A DNA stretch of 53,181 nucleotides from NCBI RefSeq assembly GCF_032854445.1, contig NW_027018238.1, forward strand, positions 1 to 53,181, written 5' to 3'. The notes beneath the pieces were generated by a model that was given only the letters and a program-made list of their open reading frames with translations, was not told the DNA's origin and ran no database searches. Made by a program: the position numbers and the translations under genes. Of this stretch, positions 1-14,069 are shown piece by piece. The stretch comes from Liolophura sinensis. Its lineage: Eukaryota > Mollusca > Polyplacophora > Chitonida > Chitonidae. Every line of letters begins with the position of its first letter. The stretch's first letter is position 1.

Positions 1-3000
1 GGTTTCCATGGAGTAAGAGTCGTTTGCTGGGCACGTGATCTTTGACATCATTGATTATTCATTTGTGGCTACAGCCAAAAGTATTGGTCGGAGAGCAACG
101 CGGTTTGCACCATTCGATTTCTCGTCACAAAATACGTCGGATTATCCTCTTGCCAGCAGCATTGGAACAGTTTTTCCACTTTTGGATTTTTGCCTGGTCA
201 TTTTGCTAATTGAAATCGGCTACATTAACTATGTACAATCGCGACCTGGTCATTACTATATTCAACATTTCATTATAAGTTATGTGCCCTTCGGTAGCCC
301 AGACGACGTCAAATCTTTGGCCAAGCCCATTTAACTCACCCAACAAATGTCTTACTTCTAAGTCGAAGACAAACTCAATGTCTTTATCTACATGTAGAAA
401 AACCACACCATTTGTATGTAAAAAAAACAAAAGGTACTTGATACAATCCGCTGTAAAAAGTACAATTGAACACTGACCCACATCATAAGGTGCCAAAGGA
501 TGCGCAATTGGGCCAGGCATCTCCAGCTGTTGAAAAAATTGCAAATTTCCTTGGTTTTCCATGGAGTAAGAGCCGTTGCTGGGCACGTGATCTTGACATC
601 ATTGATTATTTCATTTGTGGCTACAGCCAAAAGTATTGGTCGGAGAGCAACGCGGTTTGCACCATTCGATTTCTCGTCACAAAATACGTCGATTAGCCTC
701 TTACCAACAGCATTGGAACAGTTTTTCCACTTTTGATTTTGCCTGGTCATTTTGCTAATTGAAATCGGCTACATTAACTATGTACAATCGCGACTGGTCA
801 TTACTATATTCAACTTTTCATTATAAGTTATGTGCCCTTCGGTAGCCCAGACGACGTCAAATCTTTGGGCCAAGCCCATTTAACTCACCCAGCAAATGTC
901 TTACTCCTAAGTCGAAGACAAAATTAATGTCTTTATCTACATGTAGAAAAACCACACCATTTGTATATAAAAAAAACAAAAGGTACTTGATACAATCCGC
1001 TGTAAAAAGTACAATTGAACACTGACCCACCTCAATAAGGTGCCAAAGGATGCGCAATTGGGCCAGGCATCTCCAGCTGTGAAAAATTGCAAATTTCCTT
1101 GGTTTCCATGGAGTAAGAGCCGTTGCTGGGCACGTGATCTTGACATCATTGATTATTCACTTGTGGCTACAGCCAAAAGTATTGGGTCGGAGAGCAACGC
1201 GGTTTGCACCATTCGATTTCTCGTCACAAAAATACGTCGGATTATCCTCTTGCCAGCAGCCAATTGGAACAGTTTTTCCACTTTTGGATTTTTTGCCTGG
1301 TCCTTTTGCTAATTGAAATCGGCTACATTAACTATGTACAATCGCGACTGGTCATTACTATATTCAACATTTCATTATAAGTTATGTGCCCTTCGGTAGC
1401 CCAGACGACGTCAAATCTTTGGGCCAAGCCCATTTAACTCACCCAACAAATGTCTTACTTCTAAGTCGAAGACAAACTCAATGTCTTTATCTACATGTAG
1501 AAAAACCACACCATTTGTATGTAAAAAAAACACAAGGTACTTGATACAATCCGCTGTAAAAAGTACAATTGAACACTGACCCACATCAATAAGGTGCCAA
1601 AGGATGCGCAATTGGGCCAGGCATCTCCAGCTGTTGAAAAATTGCAAATTTCCTTGGTTTCCATGGAGTAAGAGCCGTTGCTGGCACGTGATCTTGACAT
1701 CACTGATTATTCATTTGTGGCTACAGCCAAAAGTATTGGTCGGAGAGCAACGCGGTTTTGCAACCATTCGATTTTCTCGTCACAAAATACGTCGGATTAG
1801 CCTCTTACCAACAGCATTGGAACAGTTTTTCCACTTTTGAATTTTTGCCTGGTCATTTTGCTAATTGAAATCGGCTACATTAACTATGTACAATCGCGAC
1901 TGGTCATTACTATATTCAACATTTCATTATAAGTTATGTGCCCTTCGGTAGCCCAGACGACGTCAAATCTTTGGGCCAAGCCCATTTAACTCACCCAACA
2001 AATGTCTTACTTCTAAGTCGAAGACAAACTCAATGTCTTTATCTACATGTAGGAAAAACCACACCATTTGTATATAAAAAAAACAAAAGGTACTTGATAC
2101 AATCCGCTGTAAAAAGTACAATTGAACACTGACCCACATCAATAAGGTGCCAAAGGATGCGCAATTGGGCCAGGCATCTCCAGCTGTTGAAAAATTGCAA
2201 ATTCCTTGGTTTCCATGGAGTAAGAGTCGTTGCTGGCACGTGATCTTGACATCATTGATTATTCATTTGTGGCTACAGCCAAAAGTATTGTCGGAGAGCA
2301 ACGCGGGTTTGCACCATTCGATTTCTCGTCACAAAATACCGTCGGATTATCCTCTTGCCAGCAGCATTGGAACAGTTTTTCCACTTTTGGATTTTTGCCT
2401 GGTCCTTTTGCTAATTGAAATCGGCTACATTAACTATGTACAATCGCGACTGGTCATTACTATATTCAACATTTTCATTATAAGTTAGTTGCCCTTCGTA
2501 GCCCAGACGACGTCCAAATCTTGGGCCAAGCCCATTTAACTCACCCAACAAATGTCTTACTTCTAAGTCGAAGACAAACTCAATGTCTTTATCTACATGT
2601 AGAAAAACCACACCATTTGTATGTAAAAAAAACAAAAGGTACTTGATACAATCCGCTGTAAAAAGTACAATTGACACTGACCCACATCAATAAGGTGCCA
2701 AAGGATGCGCAATTGGGCCAGGCATCTCCAGCTGTTGAAAAATTGCAAATTTCCTTGGTTTCCATGGAGGTAAGAGCCGTTGCTGGGCACGTGATCTTGA
2801 CATCATTGATTATTCATTTGTGGCTACAGCCAAAAGTATTGGTCGGAGAGCAACGCGGTTTGCACCATTCGATTTCTCGTCACAAAATTACGTCGGATTA
2901 GCCTCTTACCAACAGCATTGGAACAGTTTTTCCACTTTTGGATTTTTGCCTGGTCATTTTGCTAATTGAAATCGGCTACATTAACTATGTACAATCGCGA

Positions 3001-5270
3001 CTGGTCATTACTATATTCAACTTTTCATTATAAGTTATGTGCCTTCGGTAGCCCAGACGACGTCAAATCTTTGGGCCAAGCCATTTAAACTCACCCCCCC
3101 CAGCAAATGTCTTACTCCTAAGTCGAAGACAAAATTAATGTCTTTATCTACATGTAGAAAAACCACACCATTTGTATATAAAAAACAACAAAAGGTACTT
3201 GATACAATCCGCTGTAAAAAGTACAATTGAACACTGACACCACATCAATAAGGTGCCAAAGGATGCGCAATTGGCCAGGCATCTCCAGCTGTTGAAAAAT
3301 TGCAAATTTCTTGGTTTCCATGGAGTAAGAAGCCGTTGCTGGGCACGTGATCTTGACATCATTGATTATTCATTTGTGGCTACAGCAAAAGTATTGGTCG
3401 GAGAGCAACGCGGTTTGCACCATTCGATTTCTCGTCACAAATACGTCGGATTAGCCTCTTACCAGCAGCATTGGAACAGTTTTTCCACTTTTGGATTTTG
3501 CCTGGTCTTTTTGCTAATTTAAATCGGCTACATTAACTATGTACAATCGCGACTGGTCATTACTATATTCAACATTTCATTATAAGTTATGTGCCCTTCG
3601 GTAGCCCAGGACGACGTCAAATCTTTGGGCCAAGCCCATTTAACTCACCCAGCAAATGTCTTTTTCTAAGTCGAAGACAAACTCAATGTCTTTATCTACA
3701 TGTAGAAAAAACACACCATTTGTATATAAAAAAACACAAGGTACTTGATACAATCTGCTGTAAAAAGTACAATTGAACACTGACCACATCAATAAGGTGC
3801 CAAAGGATGCGCAATTGGGCCAGGCATCTCCAGCTGTTGAAAAATTGCAAATTTCCTTGGTTTCCATGGAGTAAGAGCCGTTGCTGGGCACGTGATCTTG
3901 ACATCATTGATTATTCATTTGTGGCTACAGCCAAAAGTATTGGTCGGAGAGCAACGCGGTTTGCACCCATTCGATTCTCGTCACAAAATACGTCGGATTA
4001 GCCTCTTACCAGCAGCATTGGAACAGTTTTTCCACTTTTGGATTTTTTGCCTGGTCATTTTGCTAATTGAAATCGGCTACATTAACTATGTACAATCGCG
4101 ACTGGTCATTACTATATTCAACATTTCATTATAAGTTATGTGCCCTTCGGTAGCCCAGACGTACGTCAAATCTTTGGGCCAAGCCCATTTAACTCACCTA
4201 GCAAATGTCTTACTTCTAAGTCGAAGACAACTCAATGTCTTTATCTACATGTAGAAAAACCACACCATTTTGTAGGTAAAAAAAACAAAAGGTACTTGAT
4301 ACAATCCGCTGTAAAAAGTACAATTGAACACTGACCCACACAATAAGGTGCCAAAGGATGCGCAATTGGGCCAGGCATCTCCAGCTGTTGAAAAATTGCA
4401 AATTTCCTGGTTTCCATGGAGTAAGAGCCGTTGCTGGGCACGTGATCTTGACATCATTGATTATTCATTTGTGGCTACAGCCAAAAGTATTGGTCGGAGA
4501 GCAACGCGGTTTGCACCATTCGATTTCTCGTCACAAAATACGTCGGATTAGCCTCTTACCAGCAGCATTGGAACAGTTTTTCCACTTTTGGATTTTTGCC
4601 CTGGTCATTTTGCTAATTTAAATCGGCTACATTAACTATGTACAATCGCGACTGGTCATACTATATTCAACATTTCATTATAAGTTATGTGCCCTTCGGT
4701 AGCCCAGACGACGTCAAATCTTTGGGCCAAGCCCATTTAACTCACCAGCAAATGTCTTTTTTCTAAGTTCTAAGTCGAAGACAAACTCAATGTCTTTATC
4801 TACATGTAGAAAAACCACACCATTTGTATATAAAAAAAACACAAGGTACTTGATACAATCCGCTGTAAAAAGTACAATTGAACACTGACCCACATCAATA
4901 AGGTGCCAAAGGATGCGCAATTGGGCCAGGCATCTCCAGCTGTTGAAAAATTGCAAATTTCCTTGGTTTCCATGGAGTAAGAGCCGTTGCTGGCACGTGA
5001 TCTTGACATCATTGATTATTCATTTGTGGCTACAGCCAAAAGTATTGGTCGGAGAGCAACGCGGTTTGCACCATTCGATTTCTCGTCACAAAATACGTCG
5101 GATTAGCCTCTTACCAGCAGCATTGGAAACAGTTTTTCCACTTTTGGATTTTTGCCTGGTCCTTTTGCTAATTGAAATCGGCCTCATTAACTATGTACAA
5201 TCGCGACTGGTCATTACTATATTCAACATTTCATTATAAGTTATGTGCCCTTCGGTAGCCCAGACGACGT
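1..5270 (+). repeat. Subfamily A, noisy left end (about 10 monomers)
   Basis: About ten A monomers carry many one-base gains and losses in short runs, for example gtcgtttgctgg near 22, gatctttgacatc near 38 and seven C in a row near 3095. There is also a 7-bp duplication in ttctaagttctaag near 4762. Beneath the noise, monomer types can be followed from ~1.4 kb as C-D-E-F-G-A-B, the same cyclic order as in the clean part of the array. D copies show gagtaagagtcg and attatcctcttgcc. F copies show cttactcctaag and aaaattaatg. G shows a T-run before ctaag plus caatctgctg near 3755. I read the indels as sequencing or assembly error at a contig end, not biology. Confidence 0.85.
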
Positions 5271-8200
5271 CAAATCTTTGGGCCAAGCCCATTTAACTCA
5301 CCCAGCAAATGTCTTACTTCTAAGTCGAAGACAAACTCAATGTCTTTATCTACATGTAGAAAAACCACACCATTTGTATATAAAAAAAACAAAAGGTACT
5401 TGATACAATCCGCTGTAAAAAGTACAATTGAACACTGACCCACATCAATAAGGTGCCAAAGGATGCGCAATTGGGCCAGGCATCTCCAGCTGTTGAAAAA
5501 TTGCAAATTTCCTTGGTTTCCATGGAGTAAGAGCCGTTGCTGGGCACGTGATCTTGACATCATTGATTATTCACTTGTGGCTACAGCCAAAAGTATTGGT
5601 CGGAGAGCAACGCGGTTTGCACCATTCGATTTCTCGTCACAAAATACGTCGGATTAGCCTCTTACCAGCAACATTGGAACAGTTTTTCCACTTTTGGATT
5701 TTTGCCTGGTCTTTTTGCTAATTTAAATCGGCTACATTAACTATGTACAATCGAGACTGGTCATTACTATATTCAACATTTCATTATAAGTTATGTGCCC
5801 TTCGGTAGCCCAGACGACGTCAAATCTTTGGGCCAAGCCCATTTAACTCACCCAACAAATGTCTTACTTCTAAGTCGAAGACAAACTCAATGTCTTTATC
5901 TACATGTAGAAAAACCACACCATTTGTATGTAAAAAAAACAAAAGGTACTTGATACAATCCGCTGTAAAAAGTACAATTGAACACTGACCCACATCAATA
6001 AGGTGCCAAAGGATGCGCAATTGGGCCAGGCATCTCCAGCTGTTGAAAAATTGCAAATTTCCTTGGTTTCCATGGAGTAAGAGCCGTTGCTGGGCACGTG
6101 ATCTTGACATCATTGATTATTCATTTGTGGCTACAGCCAAAAGTATTGGTCGGAGAGCAACGCGGTTTGCACCATTCGATTTCTCGTCACAAAATACGTC
6201 GGATTAGCCTCTTACCAGCAGCATTGGAACAGTTTTTCCACTTTTGGATTTTTGCCTGGTCTTTTTGCTAATTTAAATCGGCTACATTAACTATGTACAA
6301 TCGCGACTGGTCATTACTATATTCAACATTTCATTATAAGTTATGTGCCCTTCGGTAGCCCAGACGACGTCAAATCTTTGGGCCAAGCCCATTTAACTCA
6401 CCCAGCAAATGTCTTTTTTCTAAGTCGAAGACAAACTCAATGTCTTTATCTACATGTAGAAAAACCACACCATTTGTATATAAAAAAAACACAAGGTACT
6501 TGATACAATCCGCTGTAAAAAGTACAATTGAACACTGACCCACATCAATAAGGTGCCAAAGGATGCGCAATTGGGCCAGGCATCTCCAGCTGTTGAAAAA
6601 TTGCAAATTTCCTTGGTTTCCATGGAGTAAGAGCCGTTGCTGGGCACGTGATCTTGACATCATTGATTATTCATTTGTGGCTACAGCCAAAAGTATTGGT
6701 CGGAGAGCAACGGTTTGCACCATTCGATTTCTCGTCACAAAATACGTCGGATTAGCCTCTTACCAGCAGCATTGGAACAGTTTTTCCACTTTTGGATTTT
6801 TGCCTGGTCCTTTTGCTAATTGAAATCGGCTACATTAACTATGTACAATCGCGACTGGTCATTACTATATTCAACATTTCATTATAAGTTATGTGCCCTT
6901 CGGTAGCCCAGACGACGTCAAATCTTTGGGCCAAGCCCATTTAACTCACCCAGCAAATGTCTTACTTCTAAGTCGAAGACAAACTCAATGTCTTTATCTA
7001 CATGTAGAAAAACCACACCATTTGTATATAAAAAAAACACAAGGTACTTGATACAATCCGCTGTAAAAAGTACAATTGAACACTGACCCACATCAATAAG
7101 GTGCCAAAGGATATGCGCAATTGGGCCAGGCATCTCCAGCTGTTGAAAAATTGCAAATTTCCTTGGTTTCCATGGAGTAAGAGCCGTTGCTGGGCACGTG
7201 ATCTTGACATCATTGATTATTCATTTGTGACTACAGCCAAAAGTATTGGTCGGAGAGCAACGCGGTTTGCACCATTCGATTTCTCGTCACAAAATACGTC
7301 GGATTAGCCTCTTACCAACAGCATTGGAACAGTTTTTCCACTTTTGAATTTTTGCCTGGTCATTTTGCTAATTGAAATCGGCTACATTAACTATGTACAA
7401 TCGCGACTGGTCATTACTATATTCAACATTTCATTATAAGTTATGTGCCCTTCGGTAGCCCAGACGACGTCAAATCTTTGGGCCAAGCCCATTTAACTCA
7501 CCCAACAAATGTCTTACTTCTAAGTCGAAGACAAACTCAATGTCTTTATCTACATGTAGAAAAACCACACCATTTGTATATAAAAAAAACAAAAGGTACT
7601 TGATACAATCCGCTGTAAAAAGTACAATTGAACACTGACCCACATCAATAAGGTGCCAAAGGATGCGCAATTGGGCCAGGCATCTCCAGCTGTTGAAAAA
7701 TTGCAAATTTCCTTGGTTTCCATGGAGTAAGAGTCGTTGCTGGGCACGTGATCTTGACATCATTGATTATTCATTTGTGGCTACAGCCAAAAGTATTGGT
7801 CGGAGAGCAACGCGGTTTGCACCATTCGATTTCTCGTCACAAAATACGTCGGATTATCCTCTTGCCAGCAGCATTGGAACAGTTTTTCCACTTTTGGATT
7901 TTTGCCTGGTCCTTTTGCTAATTGAAATCGGCTACATTAACTATGTACAATCGCGACTGGTCATTACTATATTCAACATTTTATTATAAGTTATGTGCCC
8001 TTCGGTAGCCCAGACGACGTCAAATCTTTGGGCCAAGCCCATTTAACTCACCCAACAAATGTCTTACTTCTAAGTCGAAGACAAACTCAATGTCTTTATC
8101 TACATGTAGAAAAACCACACCATTTGTATGTAAAAAAAACAAAAGGTACTTGATACAATCCGCTGTAAAAAGTACAATTGAACACTGACCCACATCAATA

Positions 8201-9190
8201 AGGTGCCAAAGGATGCGCAATTGGGCCAGGCATCTCCAGCTGTTGAAAAATTGCAAATTTCCTTGGTTTCCATGGAGTAAGAGCCGTTGCTGGGCACGTG
8301 ATCTTGACATCATTGATTATTCATTTGTGGCTACAGCCAAAAGTATTGGTCGGAGAGCAACGCGGTTTGCACCATTCGATTTCTCTTCACAAAATACGTC
8401 GGATTAGCCTCTTACCAACAGCATTGGAACAGTTTTTCCACTTTTGGATTTTTGCCTGGTCATTTTGCTAATTGAAATCGGCTACATTAACTATGTACAA
8501 TCGCGACTGGTCATTACTATATTCAACTTTTCATTATAAGTTATGTGCCCTTCGGTAGCCCAGACGACGTCAAATCTTTGGGCCAAGCCCATTTCACTCA
8601 CCCAGCAAATGTCTTACTCCTAAGTCGAAGACAAAATTAATGTCTTTATCTACATGTAGAAAAACCACACCATTTGTATATAAAAAAAACAAAAGGTACT
8701 TGATACAATCCGCTGTAAAAAGTACAATTGAACACTGACCCACATCAATAAGGTGCCAAAGGATGCGCAATTGGGCCAGGCATCTCCAGCTGTTGAAAAA
8801 TTGCAAATTTCCTTGGTTTCCATGGAGTAAGAGCCGTTGCTGGGCACGTGATCTTGACATCATTGATTATTCACTTGTGGCTACAGCCAAAAGTATTGGT
8901 CGGAGAGCAACGCGGTTTGCACCATTCGATTTCTCGTCACAAAATACGTCGGATTAGCCTCTTACCAGCAGCATTGGAACAGTTTTTCCACTTTTGGATT
9001 TTTGCCTGGTCTTTTTGCTAATGTAAATCGGCTACATTAACTATGTACAATCGCGACTGGTCATTACTATATTCAACATTTCATTATAAGTTATGTGCCC
9101 TTCGGTAGCCCAGACGACGTCAAATCTTTGGGCCAAGCCCATTTAACTCACCCAGCAAATGTCTTTTTTCTAAGTCGAAGACAAACTCAA
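5270..9190 (+). repeat. Subfamily A, clean block with types A-B-C-D-E-F
   Basis: The 550-bp spacing is regular here. After one variant monomer at ~5270 (with tcacttgtgg and tcgagactgg), six types follow in order: A ~5820, B ~6370, C ~6918, D ~7470, E ~8020, F ~8570. The block reappears 6,049-6,050 bp downstream at ~11.87-15.28 kb in the same order. Shared private variants include attatcctcttgcc in D, aaaattaatg in F and ctaatgtaaatcgg at 9020 and 15070. Two small 2-bp changes break perfect regularity: a missing cg/gc pair near 6710 and an extra at near 7112. Confidence 0.85.
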
Positions 9191-11450
9191 TGTCTTTATC
9201 TACATGTAGAAAAACCACACCATTTGTATGTAAAAAAAACAAAAGGTACTTGATACAATCCGCTGTAAAAAGTTACAATTGAACACTGACCCACATCAAT
9301 AAGGTGCCAAAGGATGCGCAATTGGGCCAGGCATCTCCAGCTGTTGAAAAATTGCAAATTTCCTTGGTTTTCCATGGAGTAAGAGTCGTTGCTGGGCACG
9401 TGATCTTGGACATCATTGATTATTCATTTGTGGCTACAGCCAAAAGTATTGGTCGGAGAGCAACGCGGTTTGCACCATTCGATTTCTCGTCACAAATACG
9501 TCGGATTATCCTCTTGCCAGCAGCATTGGAACAGTTTTTTCCACTTTTGGATTTTTGCCTGGTCCTTTTGCTAATTGAAATCGGCTACATTAACTATGTA
9601 CAATCGCGACTGGTCATTACTATATTCAACATTTCATTATAAGTTTATGTGCCCCTTCGGTAGCCCAGACGACGTCAAATCTTTGGGCCAAGCCATTTAA
9701 CTCACCCAACAAATGTCTTACTTCTAAGTCGAAGACAAACTCAATGTCTTTATCTACATGTAGAAAAACCACACCATTTGTATGTAAAAAAAACAAAAGG
9801 TACTTGATACAATCCGCTGTAAAAAAGTACAATTGAACACTGACCCACATCAATAAGGTGCCAAAGGATGCGCAATTGGGCAGGCATCTCCAGCTGTTGA
9901 AAAATTGCAAATTCCTTGGTTTCCATGGAGTAAGAGCCGTTGCTGGGCACGTGATCTTGACATCATTGATTATTCATTGTGGCTACAGCCAAAAGTAATT
10001 GGTCGGAGAGCAACGCGGTTTGCACCATTCGATTTCTCGTCACAAAATACGTCGGATTAGCCTCTTACCAACAGCATTGGAACAGTTTTTCCACTTTTGG
10101 ATTTTTGCCTGGTCAATTTGCTAATTGAAATCGGCTACATTAACTATGTACAATCGCGACTGGTCATTACTATATTCAACTTTTCATTATAAGTTATGTG
10201 CCCTTCGGTAGCCCAGACGACGTCAAATCTTTGGGCCAAGCCCATTTAACTCACCCAGCAAATGTCTTACTCCTAAGTCGAAGACAAAATTAATGTCTTT
10301 ATCTACATGTAGAAAAACCACACCATTTGTATATAAAAAAAACAAAAGGTACTTGATACAATCCGCTGTAAAAAGTACAATTGAACACTGACCCACATCA
10401 ATAAGGTGCCAAAGGATGCGCAATTGGGCCAGGCATCTCCAGCTGTTGAAAAATTGCAAATTTCCTTGGTTTCCATGGAGTAAGAGCCGTTGCTGGGCAC
10501 GTGATCTTGACATCATTGATTATTCATTTGTGGCTACAGCCAAAGTATTGGTCGGAGAGCAACGCGGTTTGCACCATTCGATTTCTCGTCACAAAATACG
10601 TCGGATTAGCCTCTTACCAACAGCATTGGAACAGTTTTTCCACTTTTGAATTTTTGCCTGGTCATTTTGCTAATTGAAATCGGCTACATTAACTATGTAC
10701 AATCGCGACTGGTCATTACTATATTCAACATTTCATTATAAGTTATGTGCCCTTCGGTAGCCCAGACGACGTCAAATCTTTGGCCAAGCCCATTTAACTC
10801 ACCCAACAAATGTCTTACTTCTAAGTCGAAGACAAACTCAATGTCTTTATCTACATGTAGAAAAACCACACATTTGTATATAAAAAAAACAAAAGGTACT
10901 TGATACAATCCGCTGTAAAAAGTACAATTGAACACTGACCCACATCAATAAGGTGCCAAAGGATGCGCAATTGGGCAGGCATCTCCAGCTGTTGAAAAAT
11001 TGCAAATTTCCTTGGTTTCCATGGAGTAAGAGTCGTTGCTGGGCACGTGATCTTGACATCATTGATTATTCATTTGTGGCTACAGCCAAAAGTATTGGTC
11101 GGAGAGCAACGCGGTTTGCACCATTCGATTTCTCGTCACAAAATACGTCGGATTATCCTCTTGCCAGCAGCATTGGAACAGTTTTTCCACTTTTGGATTT
11201 TTGCCTGGTCCTTTTGCTAATTGAAATCGGCTACATTAACTATGTACAATCGCGACTGGTCATTACTATATTCAACATTTCATTATAAGTTATGTGCCCT
11301 TCGGTAGCCCAGACGACGTCAAATCTTTGGGCCAAGCCCATTTAACTCACTCCAGCAAATGTCTTTTTTCTAAGTCGAAGACAAACTCAATGTCTTTATC
11401 TACATGTAGAAAAACCACACCATTTGTATATAAAAAAACACAAGGTACTT
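9190..11450 (+). repeat. Subfamily A, noisy internal patch with broken monomer order
   Basis: Four monomers carry frequent one-base indels, such as agttacaatt near 9272, cttggacatc near 9406, seven T near 9534, aagtttatgtgcccc near 9642, missing bases near 9985, 10540 and 10783, and gggcaggc near 10974. The type order here is a G/D hybrid, then E, F, D, then G, which breaks the A-to-G cycle. Similarity to the 15.2-kb copy stops at ~9.2 kb, where this patch begins. A weakly supported or wrong assembly join is my preferred reading; real recombinant monomers remain possible. Confidence 0.75.
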
Positions 11451-11868
11451 GATACAATCTGCTGTAAAAAGTACAATTGAACACTGACCCACATCAATAA
11501 GGTGCCAAAGGATGCGCAATTGGGCCAGGCATCTCCAGCTGTTGAAAAATTGCAAATTTCCTTGGTTTCCATGGAGTAAGAGCCGTTGCTGGGCACGTGA
11601 TCTTGACATCATTGATTATTCATTTGTGGCTACAGCCAAAAGTATTGGTCGGAGAGCAACGCGGTTTGCACCATTCGATTTCTCGTCACAAAATACGTCG
11701 GATTAGCCTCTTACCAGCAGCATTGGAACAGTTTTTCCACTTTTGGATTTTTGCCTGGTCATTTTGCTAATTGAAATCGGCTACATTAACTATGTACAAT
11801 CGCGACTGGTCATTACTATATTCAACATTTCATTATAAGTTATGTGCCCTTCGGTAGCCCAGACGACG
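11320..11868 (+). repeat. Monomer type G (first copy)
   Basis: Type G is marked by gtcttttttctaag (~11370), caatctgctg (~11455) and a tail with ggtcattttgctaattg. The same marks recur in the monomer at 15170-15719, 3,850 bp later, which defines one full turn of the seven-monomer cycle. Confidence 0.75.
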
Positions 11869-12418
11869 TCAAATCTTTGGGCCAAGCCCATTTAACTCAC
11901 CCAGCAAATGTCTTACTTCTAAGTCGAAGACAAACTCAATGTCTTTATCTACATGTAGAAAAACCACACCATTTGTATGTAAAAAAAACAAAAGGTACTT
12001 GATACAATCCGCTGTAAAAAGTACAATTGAACACTGACCCACATCAATAAGGTGCCAAAGGATGCGCAATTGGGCCAGGCATCTCCAGCTGTTGAAAAAT
12101 TGCAAATTTCCTTGGTTTCCATGGAGTAAGAGCCGTTGCTGGGCACGTGATCTTGACATCATTGATTATTCATTTGTGGCTACAGCCAAAAGTATTGGTC
12201 GGAGAGCAACGCGGTTTGCACCATTCGATTTCTCGTCACAAAATACGTCGGATTAGCCTCTTACCAGCAGCATTGGAACAGTTTTTCCACTTTTGGATTT
12301 TTGCCTGGTCTTTTTGCTAATTTAAATCGGCTACATTAACTATGTACAATCGCGACTGGTCATTACTATATTCAACATTTCATTATAAGTTATGTGCCCT
12401 TCGGTAGCCCAGACGACG
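11869..12418 (+). repeat. Monomer type A of the seven-unit higher-order repeat
   Basis: It is marked by cagcaaatgtcttacttc and gtatgtaaaaaaaac (not gtatat), with a tail ending gctaatttaaatcgg at ~12316. The same marks occur at ~5820-6370. Its left half recurs at 15720, but the tail there is C-like, so that later copy is a hybrid. Confidence 0.75.
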
Positions 12419-12968
12419 TCAAATCTTTGGGCCAAGCCCATTTAACTCACCCAGCAAATGTCTTTTTTCTAAGTCGAAGACAAACTCAATGTCTTTATCT
12501 ACATGTAGAAAAACCACACCATTTGTATATAAAAAAAACACAAGGTACTTGATACAATCCGCTGTAAAAAGTACAATTGAACACTGACCCACATCAATAA
12601 GGTGCCAAAGGATGCGCAATTGGGCCAGGCATCTCCAGCTGTTGAAAAATTGCAAATTTCCTTGGTTTCCATGGAGTAAGAGCCGTTGCTGGGCACGTGA
12701 TCTTGACATCATTGATTATTCATTTGTGGCTACAGCCAAAAGTATTGGTCGGAGAGCAACGCGGTTTGCACCATTCGATTTCTCGTCACAAAATACGTCG
12801 GATTAGCCTCTTACCAGCAGCATTGGAACAGTTTTTCCACTTTTGGATTTTTGCCTGGTCATTTTGCTAATTGAAATCGGCTACATTAACTATGTACAAT
12901 CGCGACTGGTCATTACTATATTCAACATTTCATTATAAGTTATGTGCCCTTCGGTAGCCCAGACGACG
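12419..12968 (+). repeat. Monomer type B of the seven-unit higher-order repeat
   Basis: It is marked by gtcttttttctaag together with gtatat, the eight-A run and cacaagg. The same combination is at ~6370 and ~4.7 kb. The tail has ggtcattttg here but ggtccttttg in the other two copies. Confidence 0.7.
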
Positions 12969-13519
12969 TCAAATCTTTGGGCCAAGCCCATTTAACTCAC
13001 CCAGCAAATGTCTTACTTCTAAGTCGAAGACAAACTCAATGTCTTTATCTACATGTAGAAAAAACCACACCATTTGTATATAAAAAAAACACAAGGTACT
13101 TGATACAATCCGCTGTAAAAAGTACAATTGAACACTGACCCACATCAATAAGGTGCCAAAGGATGCGCAATTGGGCCAGGCATCTCCAGCTGTTGAAAAA
13201 TTGCAAATTTCCTTGGTTTCCATGGAGTAAGAGCCGTTGCTGGGCACGTGATCTTGACATCATTGATTATTCATTTGTGGCTACAGCCAAAAGTATTGGT
13301 CGGAGAGCAACGCGGTTTGCACCATTCGATTTCTCGTCACAAAATACGTCGGATTAGCCTCTTACCAACAGCATTGGAACAGTTTTTCCACTTTTGAATT
13401 TTTGCCTGGTCATTTTGCTAATTGAAATCGGCTACATTAACTATGTACAATCGCGACTGGTCATTACTATATTCAACATTTCATTATAAGTTATGTGCCC
13501 TTCGGTAGCCCAGACGACG
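12969..13519 (+). repeat. Monomer type C of the seven-unit higher-order repeat
   Basis: It has cacaagg with cttacttctaag, then ccaacagcattgg and cttttgaattttt in the tail (~13375-13400). It matches ~6918. One extra A in the run near 13058 makes it 551 bp. Confidence 0.7.
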
Positions 13520-14069
13520 TCAAATCTTTGGGCCAAGCCCATTTAACTCACCCAACAAATGTCTTACTTCTAAGTCGAAGACAAACTCAATGTCTTTATC
13601 TACATGTAGAAAAACCACACCATTTGTATATAAAAAAAACAAAAGGTACTTGATACAATCCGCTGTAAAAAGTACAATTGAACACTGACCCACATCAATA
13701 AGGTGCCAAAGGATGCGCAATTGGGCCAGGCATCTCCAGCTGTTGAAAAATTGCAAATTTCCTTGGTTTCCATGGAGTAAGAGTCGTTGCTGGGCACGTG
13801 ATCTTGACATCATTGATTATTCATTTGTGGCTACAGCCAAAAGTATTGGTCGGAGAGCAACGCGGTTTGCACCATTCGATTTCTCGTCACAAAATACGTC
13901 GGATTATCCTCTTGCCAGCAGCATTGGAACAGTTTTTCCACTTTTGGATTTTTGCCTGGTCCTTTTGCTAATTGAAATCGGCTACATTAACTATGTACAA
14001 TCGCGACTGGTCATTACTATATTCAACATTTCATTATAAGTTATGTGCCCTTCGGTAGCCCAGACGACG
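13520..14069 (+). repeat. Monomer type D of the seven-unit higher-order repeat
   Basis: It is marked by gagtaagagtcgttg (not gagccg), attatcctcttgcc (~13903) and ggtccttttg. It matches ~7470, ~1938 and the partial unit at the very start of the window. Confidence 0.75.

Noticed and set aside
5275-5295. Short hairpin tgggc-caa-gccca in every monomer
   Set aside because: A 5-bp stem is too short to mean much, and its conservation is no better than that of the surroundings.
5820-6113. 97-codon minus-strand open frame repeated in most A monomers, and a 91-codon relative in C
   Set aside because: The A and C versions share their last ~45 residues but read different frames before the A run, because of the one-base length change. 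A conserved protein would not show this. Repetition alone explains the recurrence.
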